A DNA stretch of 64,000 nt from contig NZ_CP067102.1 of the NCBI RefSeq assembly GCF_016616885.1, positions 1,330,501 to 1,394,500 of the forward strand. Direction: 5' to 3'. Positions 36,701-44,388 of this stretch are shown here, one piece after another (positions within the stretch are counted from its first letter, which is position 1; every line of letters starts with the position of its first letter). The translations under genes and the position numbers were made by a program. The notes below the pieces were generated by a model. The model was not told the DNA's origin and searched no databases. It was given only the letters and a program-made list of their open reading frames with translations. This stretch comes from Bradyrhizobium diazoefficiens. Lineage in GTDB: Bacteria > Pseudomonadota > Alphaproteobacteria > Rhizobiales > Xanthobacteraceae.

Positions 36701-36879
36701 AGCAATCGCTCGGCAGCGTCGTCATGGGCGGCATGATCGCGGTGGTGATCCTGGCGCTGCTGATGGTGCCGGTGTTCTTCGTCTCCGTGCAGCGCGTGTT
36801 GGCGGGGGACCGGGAGAAGGCAAAGGAGAAGAAGGCCGAGATGTATGGGCCGCCCGCACCGGCAAGGGCCGGTCACTGA
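33718..36879 (+). CDS. RND multidrug efflux permease (AcrB/MexB, HAE1 family)
   Basis: 1053 aa proton antiporter, full length for the family. Signature features include FFIDRPIFAWVVALFI at the start, PGASPENLYNSVT, the TM4 proton-relay pair in GILVDDAIVVVEN, and the TM10 Lys in GLAAKDAILIIEFAKDL. The two large periplasmic loops lie near residues 40-330 and 560-870. The C-terminus keeps ILALLMVPVFFVSVQR. It acts with the adaptor encoded directly upstream to export drugs, solvents or plant compounds out of the periplasm. The exact substrates cannot be read from the sequence. Confidence 0.95.
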   Translation: MASFFIDRPIFAWVVALFICLIGAISVPLLPIAQYPIIAPPSISISTSYPGASPENLYNSVTRLIEEELNGASGILNFESTSDSLGQVEIIANFQPGTDTSAASVEVQNRIKRVEARLPRAVIQQGILIEEASSAVLQIITLNSTDGSLDEVGLGDFMIRNVLGEIRRIPGVGRATLYSTERSLRVWVDPAKLVGYGLTADDVNKAIAAQNAQVASGSIGAEPSTSSQRTSALVLVKGQLSSPDEFGAIILRANADGSTVRLRDVARVEVGGLSYQFNTRLNGKPTAGLSVLMSPTGNALATASAVEEKMKELSRFFPANISYEIPYNITPVVEASIKKVLTTLVEAVVLVFVVMFLFLQNIRYTIIPTIVVPVALLGACTTLLLAGYSINMLSMFGMVLAVGILVDDAIVVVENVERIMSEEGLPPKEATRKAMSQISGAIIGITLVLMAVFVPMAFFPGSVGIIYRQFSVTMVAAIGFSAFLALSLTPALCATILKPVAAGHGHAKRGVFGWFNRMLEGGKEGYSRTVGFSLKRTGRLMLVYVALLAGLSWAFVSLPGGFLPVDDQGFVTTDVQTPSDSSYPRTEAVIEKVEKYLAERPGVKDVTFLTGFSFSGQGMNTAQAFITLKGWSERGPKDSAAAIVNDINRDLSSSIRDAKISALQPPPIDNLGNSSGFSFRLQDRGQKGYPALMRAADQLIAQANASPVLQKVYIEGLPEAGVVNLIIDREKAGAFGVTFEDINNTISTDLGSNYINDFPNRGRMQRVVVQADARDRMRTEDILNYNVKNSRGQLVPFSSFATIEWARGPTQIAGFNYYPAVRISGEAKPGFTSGDAIAEMERLAGKLPRGFGYEWTGQSLQEKLSGSQAPFLLALSVFVVFLCLAALYESWTIPLAVLLTVPLGIVGAVIAAMLRGLPNDVYFTVGLITIIGLAAKDAILIIEFAKDLRKEGKPLVEATIEACRLRFRPILMTGLAFICGVLPMAIAHGAGGASQQSLGSVVMGGMIAVVILALLMVPVFFVSVQRVLAGDREKAKEKKAEMYGPPAPARAGH

Positions 36880-36914
36880 ACGCGGAATCGGCCGGCTTGC
36901 TTTCTCGGCGACGT

Positions 36915-36939
36915 CAATCCAGACTGCATCTCTGGATTG
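36915..36939. repeat. Short inverted repeat, relict core of the GTCATTGCGAG family
   Basis: CAATCCAGA and TCTGGATTG are perfect 9-bp arms around 7 bases, the same core found inside the two full elements at 9678-9764 and 16593-16676. The outer GTCATTGCGAG arms are lost here. It separates the RND operon from the following predicted ATPase gene. Confidence 0.65.
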
Positions 36940-37001
36940 AATGAGCATGTATTCGCGCCGCAGCGCGAATGCACAGCCAACCCGCCGATTGAGAGCATGT
37001 G

Positions 37002-38129
37002 ATGCGTCTGACCGACGTTGCGATCTCCAACTATCGCTCCATTCGGCAGCTCTCGATACCCATCCACCCCTTGTCAGTGTTCGTGGGTGAGAACGGTGTC
37101 GGCAAATCCAATCTCTACAAGTCGTTGTCGCTGTTGCGCGACGCGGCGACAGGTCGAATCACGCGCACGATCGCCGAGGATGGCGGATTGAAGTCCGTCT
37201 GCTGGTCTGGCCCTCGCAAGCGAGGCGAAGATGGGCGACTGCGTTTGTCGGCCAGGTTTGATCGTCTCAGATACTCCATTGAGCTCGGATTTCCCGGCCC
37301 GCTTGAGGCGGCGTTTTCCGGCGAGCCGATGATCAAGACCGAAAGCATCGAGGCGACACAGGGCAAACGAGCGGTTCAACTCATGGAGCGGAAAAATTCG
37401 CTCGTCAGTGTTCGCGGCGAGAGCGGTGCATGGAGCAGCCACAAGGATGCGGTGCTGCCGTCCGAGACAGCGCTTGCAGGTTTTTCCGATGGCAAGCAAT
37501 GTCCCGAAATCGATTTGATCAGAAACGCAATGCTGGGCTGGCGATTCTATCACGACTTTCGCACCGATCCGGCGTCACCGATACGAAAGCCCTGTCTGGC
37601 GATCACGACGCCCTCGCTCAGTGCCGATGGAAGCGATTTGGCTGCGGCCCTGGCGACACTCTATACCATTCGGGAAGACGCCAGCGACATCCAGGAAGCA
37701 ATCCAAGATGCGTTCCCCGGCGCTGAGCTCCGCGCGTGGGAAGAAAGCGGTTTGTGTGAATTTGATCTGCAACTGGCGGACATGCCGCGGCCGTTTAGGG
37801 CTCACGAACTGTCCGACGGGACGCTGAAATACATCTGCCTGCTCGCGGTGTTCATGGGCTATCGGCTGCCGCCGTTCATCGCGCTGAACGAACCCGAGAC
37901 CAGCCTGCATCCGTCGCTGCTGGCACCATTGGCCCGGCTGATCGCCAAGGCATCACGCCGTGCCGACATCTGGATTGTCACCCATTCGGAACACCTGATG
38001 GACGCATTGCGAAGCGAGAGTTCGGTCCCGCTTCGCCGGGTGATCAAGCCGAAAGGCGCCACGACAATCGAGGGCCTGACCATTGGCGGTGAATATCGGG
38101 ACGAGGAATCCGACGAAGACGACTCTTAG
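37002..38129 (+). CDS. Predicted AAA/ABC-type ATPase (COG4637-like)
   Basis: 375 aa soluble ATPase of the RecF/SMC-like group. Walker A is GENGVGKS at residues 29-36; the signature-like LSDGTLKYICLLAVF and Walker B IALNEPETSLHP (E297) follow, and the H-loop WIVTHSEHL completes the set. There is no Toprim domain, so it is not an OLD nuclease. The C-terminus is very acidic (EESDEDDS). The ATG at 37002 is preferred over the overlapping GTG at 36999. It stands alone, without a nuclease or partner gene, so no defence role can be claimed. The function of this family is unknown. Confidence 0.8.
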   Translation: MRLTDVAISNYRSIRQLSIPIHPLSVFVGENGVGKSNLYKSLSLLRDAATGRITRTIAEDGGLKSVCWSGPRKRGEDGRLRLSARFDRLRYSIELGFPGPLEAAFSGEPMIKTESIEATQGKRAVQLMERKNSLVSVRGESGAWSSHKDAVLPSETALAGFSDGKQCPEIDLIRNAMLGWRFYHDFRTDPASPIRKPCLAITTPSLSADGSDLAAALATLYTIREDASDIQEAIQDAFPGAELRAWEESGLCEFDLQLADMPRPFRAHELSDGTLKYICLLAVFMGYRLPPFIALNEPETSLHPSLLAPLARLIAKASRRADIWIVTHSEHLMDALRSESSVPLRRVIKPKGATTIEGLTIGGEYRDEESDEDDS

Positions 38130-38287
38130 TCGTTGCAGGCCGAGCCGTCGTGCGAGGCCGTGTACTTACAAGGCCGGCGGCGTCATGTACGTCCGCTCTG
38201 CTCCTATAGCGGCCAAGTTCGTGCGGCATTGCAGTAGGGCCATGAGCCGACATCGCTCCAATCAAGCAGCGATACTTGTCAGACTTC

Positions 38288-38710
38288 TTAGCGGCCGTAG
38301 GGGAAGCAGCGGTGGCGATCGAGTGTGAGACCGAAATGCGCTCCCAGCGCAGCGATGGCCGCATCCTGCTCAGCATAAGGATCGGCATTGGATGCGGCAA
38401 CGATGATGATCCGGAACCCGCCGCGATCCTTGCCACCCGGTGGCAGCATCGCTGTAGCCAGTGCATTGCCCTCCCTGTCGCGCAACGTGAGGAAAAGCGG
38501 CATCTCTCGCTTTACATGGGCCTCGAGGCCGATGTCGCGCTCGATCGCATTGGGCCGCTCCGGATGCCAGGACTGGACTGCCTTCTCCCGCTCGAGGCGG
38601 AAATATTTCTCGACTGTGTGGCTCATCAGGCGCGACTCATGCGCCGCTTCACCTTCCGTCTCGATACGGAACCAGGTCTTACCCTTCGGCGCGTCGCAAA
38701 CATACTGCAT
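38288..38710 (-). CDS. Hypothetical protein
   Basis: 140 aa. It opens MQYVCDAPKGKTWFRIETEGEA, has the segment SHTVEKYFRLEREKAVQSW, and shows AIERDIGLEAHVKREMPLFLTLRDREG and then a GGFRIIIVAAS strand. No catalytic motif, signal peptide or membrane segment is visible. The alternation of strands suggests a small alpha/beta fold. I do not recognise it. It converges with the predicted ATPase gene, with 158 bp between them. Confidence 0.6.
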   Translation of the reverse strand: MQYVCDAPKGKTWFRIETEGEAAHESRLMSHTVEKYFRLEREKAVQSWHPERPNAIERDIGLEAHVKREMPLFLTLRDREGNALATAMLPPGGKDRGGFRIIIVAASNADPYAEQDAAIAALGAHFGLTLDRHRCFPYGR

Positions 38711-39321
38711 TTCGCCCGTCCTGCGATCGCCGCAATTCTAGGGCGGCCGGCCTGCAAAGCCAATATGAGATTCGCTCCCGTGTATAACGCTGCACCGATC
38801 GTATAGTCGGAAGTTCGGCTGCAACACCGCGCGACCATTGCCTGAGAGGCGATGGTAGAGCTCCGATCTGATGAAGCTTCGCAAAGCGGTCGGTACCCCC
38901 AGCCTAGTAAATCTGTTCACTGCAACGTCCGCTGTGGGTCACGAGCTCTGCAATTGACGGCCACACTTCGACTTCCGCAATGCCCCGTTGACGGCCGACA
39001 TCGTACGGCGGCGCAATATGACGCGAAGGTCCAACTCCGGACATTCCTAAGGAGCTGTAGTCGCCGCCTCCGGTCGGTATAGCAATCGTGTCTTCGGGCG
39101 ACGCCACCTGTTTCCCAGGTGCGTCAGGTCGCGTAGAATGTGGTTGCCCTTGAAGCGGGACGTGCCGAAATCCCCGTCGGGGCGAACAAGCAGCGCTGGT
39201 GCCATCGGCAGGCACGCCCTCTTAAGAGATCGATCCTTTTTTCGGTTTCGCACCACCATTCAGCACGAATGTTGCGCGCCGCTTTTGCGGCGGCACGTTG
39301 CGTAACGCCGGGAGAAAAGCG
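38711..39321. other. Non-coding or decayed stretch
   Basis: About 600 bp without a supported gene. Short open frames exist on both strands but lack ribosome-binding sites and family motifs. The stretch is less GC-rich than its surroundings by eye and includes CGGCCGACATCGTACGG and TTTCCCAGGTGCGTCAGG segments I cannot place. It is plausibly gene debris within an accessory region. Confidence 0.5.
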
Positions 39322-39729
39322 ATGAACAAGATTGATCGAAGATTAGCACTGGGAATCGGGTTTGCAGCGGCTTCGGCTGCCATGATGAAGCCAGCCGCCG
39401 CTCAAAGCGCGGGCTACAAGGACACCACGCCGTGGCCAGGTGTCGTGGTGCGTGCTTATGATGCAGAGACACCATCTCTCATCCCCGGTTTTAAGACCGT
39501 CTCGATGCGCGATGTCATTATGCAACCGGGATCGAAGACTATGGGCCCCCCGATGATGAATGCCATGATCTGTCATATTCCCGAAGGGGAGCTTCGGATC
39601 GAGCAGGATGGAAAGACCTTTACGGCCAAGAAGAACTTTGTCTGGACCTGCAACAAGGACACAAAAGAGCAAGCGCACAACGATGGGAACGCGGTCGCAA
39701 TCATGCGGATCACGGACCTAAAGGCTTAA
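39322..39729 (+). CDS. Secreted cupin-like protein, unknown function
   Basis: 135 aa. It opens MNKIDRRLALGIGFAAASAAMMKPAAAQS, a signal peptide with an RR pair before the hydrophobic core (given here in two parts: an n-region with RR, then a core ending AAAQS), so Sec or Tat export is likely. The mature part is short and beta-rich, with the sequence MRDVIMQPGSKT ... MICHIPEGELRIEQDGKTFTAKKNFVW, resembling a single-domain cupin. No set of metal His ligands is clear. The ribosome-binding site GGGAGAAAAG precedes the ATG. It is orphaned within a gene-poor region, so its partner is unknown. Confidence 0.65.
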   Translation: MNKIDRRLALGIGFAAASAAMMKPAAAQSAGYKDTTPWPGVVVRAYDAETPSLIPGFKTVSMRDVIMQPGSKTMGPPMMNAMICHIPEGELRIEQDGKTFTAKKNFVWTCNKDTKEQAHNDGNAVAIMRITDLKA

Positions 39730-39763
39730 GGGCTCGTTACTTCGCAAGAGACTGACTGCAGGT

Positions 39764-39796
39764 GCGGATGACGTTCCTTGGAGGAGCGTCATCCGC
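39764..39796. terminator. Candidate stem-loop terminator after the cupin-like gene
   Basis: GCGGATGACG and CGTCATCCGC are perfect 10-bp arms around 13 bases, 35 bp after the stop codon. There is no T tract, so it may only slow transcription or protect the 3' end. Confidence 0.4.
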
Positions 39797-39904
39797 GGAA
39801 TGTGGGGTCGCCAACGGTTTGCCGAGGAGCGCACCGGCGGCCCTGAAATGACGCCAATTCTTCTTCGGGCCAATTCCGGACTCATGCACCGCAGCAAGAA
39901 AGTT

Positions 39905-39984
39905 CTATTCAATCACATTGCCGGCGCGGGCAACCAGCGTGGGGGCACCGGCAGGCCCAGCGACTTTGCAGCCGCCCGGTTTCC
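39905..39984 (-). pseudogene. Scrap of an ABC substrate-binding protein gene (C-terminal end)
   Basis: Read on the minus strand, NRAAAKSLGLPVPP continues, after a one-base frame change, as TLVARAGNVIE and a TAG stop. This matches the usual end of ABC_sub_bind-type periplasmic binding proteins (K-A-LGL-x-VPP-x-LLARAD-x-VIE). The rest of the gene is absent, so only a short, frameshifted fragment remains. Confidence 0.35.
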
Positions 39985-39996
39985 GCCCCCTGAGGA

Positions 39997-40342
39997 TGCG
40001 ATTGGCGCATCCAGCCGTGAGCTGGTGCGGGGGCCGACCAAGCCGACCTAGTGACCGACCTCAAGGCTGGTCGATGATGTCAGACCAGTAGGAGATCAGG
40101 CCGCCAGCGCCAACGAAACAATAAATGTAAAGCTCGGTCAGGCTATCTCGGACCGCAGACGCGACGATAACGTCGCAATGGCTAGGCTGGCGACGTCGCT
40201 ATAGTTGCTGGCCCGCAATCCATGATCATGGCGTGATTTTGAATGCACGGCCCCGATTTCAGATATAAGATTCAACAATCCGGGGGATGTCGTGAGACCC
40301 GCGGCTCGTGCCGAACGTGAGTTGCAACGGTAGGAGAACATC
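39997..40342. other. Non-coding stretch
   Basis: About 350 bp before the lactonase-type gene with no supported coding frame. It is relatively AT-rich near 40110-40280 and should hold the promoter of the gene at 40343. A GGTAGGAGAAC ribosome-binding site is at its end. I see no repeat of the families noted elsewhere. Confidence 0.4.
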
Positions 40343-41479
40343 ATGAGACGACGCCGCGTATTGCAACTCGGGCTCAGCGGGATCACTGCGCTTGGCGCCG
40401 TTCCCCTCATCGGAGCGCAGAGGGCGACGGCTACTGATGGCGCCGAAACATTCGTCTACGTCTCGAACGCTGGCACCAAGGACATCTATGTCCTCGGCAT
40501 GAACCGCGACACCGGTGAGCTCACCATGGTCGAGAAGGTGCCGGTGCCCGGCGCAGAGAAGACGTCGCTGGTCAGCTTGCCGATGGCGCTGGCCCCAAAC
40601 AAGCGCTTCATTTACGCGCAACTGCGGAGTGAGCCGTATCCGGTGTCGACATTCTCCATCGACCACACCAGCGGGAAGCTTACCCATCTCGACGTGACGC
40701 CACTGGTCGATCAGATGGCCTACATCAACGTCGATAAGACTGGCAAACACCTGCTCGGCGCGTCCTATACCGCCGCCAAGGTCGCAGTCTATTCGATCGA
40801 CGCGCGCTATACCGTCGAAGGCAAGGCGACCCAGATCATCGACACCAAACCGAAGGCGCACTGCGTCTTCGTTGACACCAGCAACAGGCATGTCTATGTG
40901 CCGGTGCTCGGGGCCGACTACGTCATGCAGTTCAAGTTCGATGCTAGGACCGGCATACTGACGCTCAATGATCCGCCCACAGTCGCCACCAAGGCCGGCG
41001 CCGGCCCGCGCCATTTCACCATCCACTCGAATGGCAAATGGGGTTATCTCATCACTGAGACGACCGCGACGATCGGCACATATTCGATCGAAAAGGACAC
41101 CGGTACCCTTACCGAGGTGGCGTACGTCGACACCGGCGACTACAACCAAAAAGACTCGGCCTTCGCATCCGACATCCATATCACGCCGAATGGCAAATTC
41201 CTTTATGGCGCCGTCCGGACAACCAGCATGTTGCATGGGTACAAGATCGATCCCGAGAAGGGCACACTGACCGGGATTGGCAAATGGCCAACCGAGAAGA
41301 CCCCGCGCGGGTTCAACATCGATGCGCGCGGCAAGTTCTTGCTGGCCGTGGGGATGGATTCAGCGAGCCTGACCGTCCATGCGATCGACCCGGACAGCGG
41401 CGAGCTGAAGAACGTCAAGCAATATCCGATGGGCAAGCAGCCGAACTGGGTTGAGATCGTCGATAGGATCGGCGACTAG
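40343..41479 (+). CDS. Tat-exported beta-propeller protein, lactonase/YVTN type
   Basis: 378 aa. The N-terminus MRRRRVLQLGLSGI has an RR-based Tat-like signal, ending near GAQRATA. The mature protein contains about seven repeats of the type F-VYVSNAGTKDIYVLGMNRDTGEL (shown with a break) and HITPNGKFLYGAVRTTSMLHGYKID, as in 6-phosphogluconolactonase-like (Lactonase, PF10282) seven-bladed propellers. Because it is exported, it is unlikely to be the pentose phosphate enzyme and may act on extracellular lactones or simply be a structural propeller. The gene is isolated in an accessory region. Substrate assignment is open. Confidence 0.8.
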   Translation: MRRRRVLQLGLSGITALGAVPLIGAQRATATDGAETFVYVSNAGTKDIYVLGMNRDTGELTMVEKVPVPGAEKTSLVSLPMALAPNKRFIYAQLRSEPYPVSTFSIDHTSGKLTHLDVTPLVDQMAYINVDKTGKHLLGASYTAAKVAVYSIDARYTVEGKATQIIDTKPKAHCVFVDTSNRHVYVPVLGADYVMQFKFDARTGILTLNDPPTVATKAGAGPRHFTIHSNGKWGYLITETTATIGTYSIEKDTGTLTEVAYVDTGDYNQKDSAFASDIHITPNGKFLYGAVRTTSMLHGYKIDPEKGTLTGIGKWPTEKTPRGFNIDARGKFLLAVGMDSASLTVHAIDPDSGELKNVKQYPMGKQPNWVEIVDRIGD

Positions 41480-41704
41480 CCGGCCCCTGCTCGAGTGCCG
41501 TTGAAGGTCACTTCCGGTATGGGTCATTTCCGACGGTTTCAGCGGAGATGTCGGCTGGCTGATGTCCGCTTCTATCCCGTAAGCGTTCAACCGGGGACCT
41601 GCCCCGGAAGCGTTGCGTCTGGCCAGACCCTTTTGATTCCAGCTCCCAAACTGGGGCTCGAATCATGCGCTACAATCGCGCCGATTATGAATGGATCGCG
41701 ATTC

Positions 41705-42490
41705 CTACTTCCGTAAAATCTTCACCAGCTCCCCGTGCACGTATTCATTCCCGCACACGACATCGCCCGTGACCAGCGCATCGCCCGGCGTGTTGATGTC
41801 GCTGACCGTGCCGCCGGCTTCGCGCACCATCAGCATGCCAGCGGCGAGGTCCCAGGATTGCAGATTGCGCTCCCAGTAGCCATCGAGGCGGCCGGCGGCG
41901 ACGAAGGCCAGGTCGAGCGAGGCGGCGCCGAAGCGGCGCAGGCCCGCGACGCGATCCTGGATCGCGGTCATCTCGCGGCGGAATTCCTCGTGGTCGCCGC
42001 GGCCGATATGGGGCAGGCCGCAGGCCACCACGCATTCGTTGAGCTGGCGGCGGCCGGCCACGCGCAGGCGCTGGTCGTTGAGGAACACGCCCTTGCCGCG
42101 CTCGGCGATGTAGAGCTCGTCATTGGCGGGGTTGTAAATCACGCCGGCGATGATGGTGCCCTCGCGCACGAGACCGATCGAGATCGCGAATTGCGGGATG
42201 CCGTGCAGGAAGTTGGTGGTGCCGTCGAGCGGGTCGACGATCCAGGTATGGCTCTTGTCGGAGCCTTCGCGCGTGCCGCCTTCCTCGCCGATGAAGCCAT
42301 AGCCGGGCCGTGCCTTGGCGAGGTCCTGGTAGAGGATCTCCTCGGCGCGCTTGTCGGCGAGCGAGACGAAGTTTGCCGGCCCCTTCAGGGAGACCTGGAG
42401 ATGTTCGATCTCGCCGAGATCGCGCTTGAGGCTGCGGCCGGCGCGGCGCGCGGCTTTGACCATGACATTGATAGTGGCGGAATATAGCAT
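41705..42490 (-). CDS. Inositol monophosphatase family protein (SuhB-like)
   Basis: 261 aa, start at 42490 (MLYSATINVM). The magnesium-binding motifs are all present: EEGG, the WIVDPLDGTTNFLHGIP signature near residues 80-96, and WDLAAGMLMVREAGG near 210. It dephosphorylates myo-inositol 1-phosphate or related sugar phosphates; SuhB-type members also have roles in rRNA maturation. It ends a run of minus-strand genes from tkt onward, separated from the Sel1 gene by 117 bp. Confidence 0.92.
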   Translation of the reverse strand: MLYSATINVMVKAARRAGRSLKRDLGEIEHLQVSLKGPANFVSLADKRAEEILYQDLAKARPGYGFIGEEGGTREGSDKSHTWIVDPLDGTTNFLHGIPQFAISIGLVREGTIIAGVIYNPANDELYIAERGKGVFLNDQRLRVAGRRQLNECVVACGLPHIGRGDHEEFRREMTAIQDRVAGLRRFGAASLDLAFVAAGRLDGYWERNLQSWDLAAGMLMVREAGGTVSDINTPGDALVTGDVVCGNEYVHGELVKILRK

Positions 42491-42607
42491 GAGATCAGTC
42501 TTGATTGGGGGAGGGGCGCAGAACCGCGCCATTTGAGGGGATGGGGTGCCCCGCGAGGGGCCAAACGTCAAGTCGTTCAGCTCATTTGCACGCCATTTGG
42601 CGTCAGG

Positions 42608-43708
42608 TCATTTGTTTCCGAGCCATTTCTTGGCGGCGGCTTCCGCCTTGGCGCGGTCGTCCGCGGGCAGATCGGCCAGCTGCTTGTCGAGCTCGGGATC
42701 GCCCTTGCCGGCGGTTTTGGCCACCAGATGCCATTTGAACCCCTCGACCTTGTCCACGGATGTGCCCATGCCGCTGATCAGGACCCAGGCCAGCCGGTTC
42801 TGCGCGATCGCGCTGCCCTGGCGGGACGCCTTGCGCAGCAACGCCACGGCCGCGGGCTGGTTCTTCGGCGTGCCGGTGCCGTTGAACATGGCGATGGCAT
42901 ATTCAACCTCGGCATCGACATTGTCGGCCAGCGAGGCTGCCTGCAGCAGCCGCACCGACCTTTCGGGATCCTTCGGCACGCCGGTGCCTTCCTTGTAGAA
43001 GGTCGCGAGCGCGTATTGCGCCTCGGGCAGCCCGGCATCGGCCGCCTGACGCAACAGCTCGGCGGAGCGCTTGACGTCCTGCGGCAGGGTCTGGCCGTCC
43101 AGATAAAGCAGAGCGAGGTTATAGGCCGCCTTCGGCTCGCCGAGCTTGGCGGCGGAGGCCATCAGCTTGACCGCCTCGCCCTTGTCGACCGGGCCGCCGC
43201 GGCCGGCGATGCGCAGCATGGCGAGCGCAAACATCGCCTCGCGATCGCCGGCGTCGGACGCGCGCTTGTACCATTCGACCGCCTTGGCGTAGTCGCGCCT
43301 GATGCCCATGGCGTTGGAATAGAGCTCGCCCAGCATGGTCATGGCCTTGGAGTCGCCGGTCTTGGCGCGCGCGCTGGCGAGGTCGAAGGCGGTCTTGTAC
43401 TGGCCGCGCTGATAGGCGCCGAACACCAGGTCGACATTGGAATTGTCGGTCGCCGGCGCCGGGATCACGGTTGCCGGCAGCGTCGGGCTCGGCAAGGCCG
43501 ACGGCTTTGGCGCCGGTCCGGCCTCCTTCTTTTTCGTGATCGAGTGCGGCGCGACCTTTGGCTTTTCCTTTGCCGCTTCCTTTGCCGTTTCCTTGGCCTT
43601 CTGCTTTTCGGGCGCAGGGATCGTCGCCGGCGGCGTGATCTGGAGCTGCGCGGCCGCGGGCGTTGCCAGCAGCAGCGTGGCCAGAAGGGTGATGCGCGGG
43701 AGCGTCAT
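42608..43708 (-). CDS. Sel1-repeat (SLR/TPR-like) exported protein
   Basis: 366 aa. The start at 43708 (MTLPRITLL) gives a signal peptide ending near PAAAQ, in contrast to the longer frame upstream, which has no character. After a Lys/Ala/Pro-rich linker come six or seven Sel1-like repeats of about 36 residues (for example AMTMLGELYSNAMGIRRDYAKAVEWYKRASDAGD). Such proteins act as periplasmic scaffolds. It lies 9 bp after the ThiE-like gene in the same direction and is probably cotranscribed with it. Confidence 0.85.
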   Translation of the reverse strand: MTLPRITLLATLLLATPAAAQLQITPPATIPAPEKQKAKETAKEAAKEKPKVAPHSITKKKEAGPAPKPSALPSPTLPATVIPAPATDNSNVDLVFGAYQRGQYKTAFDLASARAKTGDSKAMTMLGELYSNAMGIRRDYAKAVEWYKRASDAGDREAMFALAMLRIAGRGGPVDKGEAVKLMASAAKLGEPKAAYNLALLYLDGQTLPQDVKRSAELLRQAADAGLPEAQYALATFYKEGTGVPKDPERSVRLLQAASLADNVDAEVEYAIAMFNGTGTPKNQPAAVALLRKASRQGSAIAQNRLAWVLISGMGTSVDKVEGFKWHLVAKTAGKGDPELDKQLADLPADDRAKAEAAAKKWLGNK

Positions 43709-43716
43709 GGCGGGCG

Positions 43717-44385
43717 CTAGCCCTGGCCCGCGGCAACAGCCGTGAAGGCCCTCTTGATCGCGGCGTCGGCCTCGATCAGCGCGGCCTTCGGCCCGCGAGA
43801 ATCCGCCCAGACGAGATCGCCGACCAGCACGAAATCCGCGCCGCTGGCGGCGAAGTCGTGAGCCTCCGCGAACGACGTCGCGAAGCCGACGCAGGGCGGC
43901 TCGAACAGCTCGGCCCACCAGTCCAGCCGCTCGGCAATCGCCTGGGATGACGGTCGCTGGCCCTTGGCGTCGGGCTCGCCGAACAGCACGTAGTCCGCGC
44001 CCATCTCGCCGGCATTCATGGACTCGTGCCGCGTCTCGAGCCCGCCGACGCCCGCGATGCGATCGGGCTTGAGCGACGGCATCGCCTCTTCCAGCGCGGC
44101 GATGCCTGCGAGATGCGCGCCGTCGGCGCCGCCGCGTGCGACGATATCAGGATGGCCGTCGACGAGCACGGCCGCGCCCGCGTTCTGCACGACCGGCGCC
44201 AAGGCCTTGATCCGTGAGATCATGGTGCGCTGATCGGTCTCCTTCAGCCGCACCAGCACGGCCGCGACGTCGGCTGCCGCGAGCAGCGCCGGCAACTCGG
44301 CGAGGAGCGAGGCGGGATCATCGACGACCGGCGTCGCGAGGTAAAGGCGCGGCGCCGGGCGCGGGGGAGGCGATTTGTTCGACAA
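43717..44385 (-). CDS. Thiamine phosphate synthase-like protein, divergent
   Basis: 222 aa TIM-barrel protein of the ThiE/TenI type. AAVLVRLKETDQR, the AVLVDGHPDIVARGGADGAHLAG block and the GADYVLFGEP strand correspond to family motifs. Yet the usual NDxxD becomes VDGHPD, and the GxSxH phosphate loop is altered (VGGLETRHE), so true thiamine synthesis is uncertain. Its position between the aldolase and Sel1 genes, away from other thi genes, also suggests a different task. The aldolase gene lies 3 bp upstream. Confidence 0.72.
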   Translation of the reverse strand: MSNKSPPPRPAPRLYLATPVVDDPASLLAELPALLAAADVAAVLVRLKETDQRTMISRIKALAPVVQNAGAAVLVDGHPDIVARGGADGAHLAGIAALEEAMPSLKPDRIAGVGGLETRHESMNAGEMGADYVLFGEPDAKGQRPSSQAIAERLDWWAELFEPPCVGFATSFAEAHDFAASGADFVLVGDLVWADSRGPKAALIEADAAIKRAFTAVAAGQG

Positions 44386-44388
44386 GAT

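Noticed and set aside
37002..38129. Defence ATPase of OLD, Septu or Gabija type
   Set aside because: No Toprim domain and no adjacent nuclease or helicase gene. The following gene is an unrelated hypothetical on the other strand.
41480..41704. Possible regulatory element between the propeller gene and the inositol phosphatase gene
   Set aside because: Words such as GGGTCATTTCCGA and GATGTCCGCTTCT recall decayed dispersed sequence in rhizobia, but I could not define ends, arms or copies inside this window.
42500..43720. Plus-strand open frame opposite the Sel1-repeat gene
   Set aside because: The repetitive Gly/Arg/Leu translation mirrors the Sel1 repeats. The minus-strand frame has a signal peptide and clear repeats.
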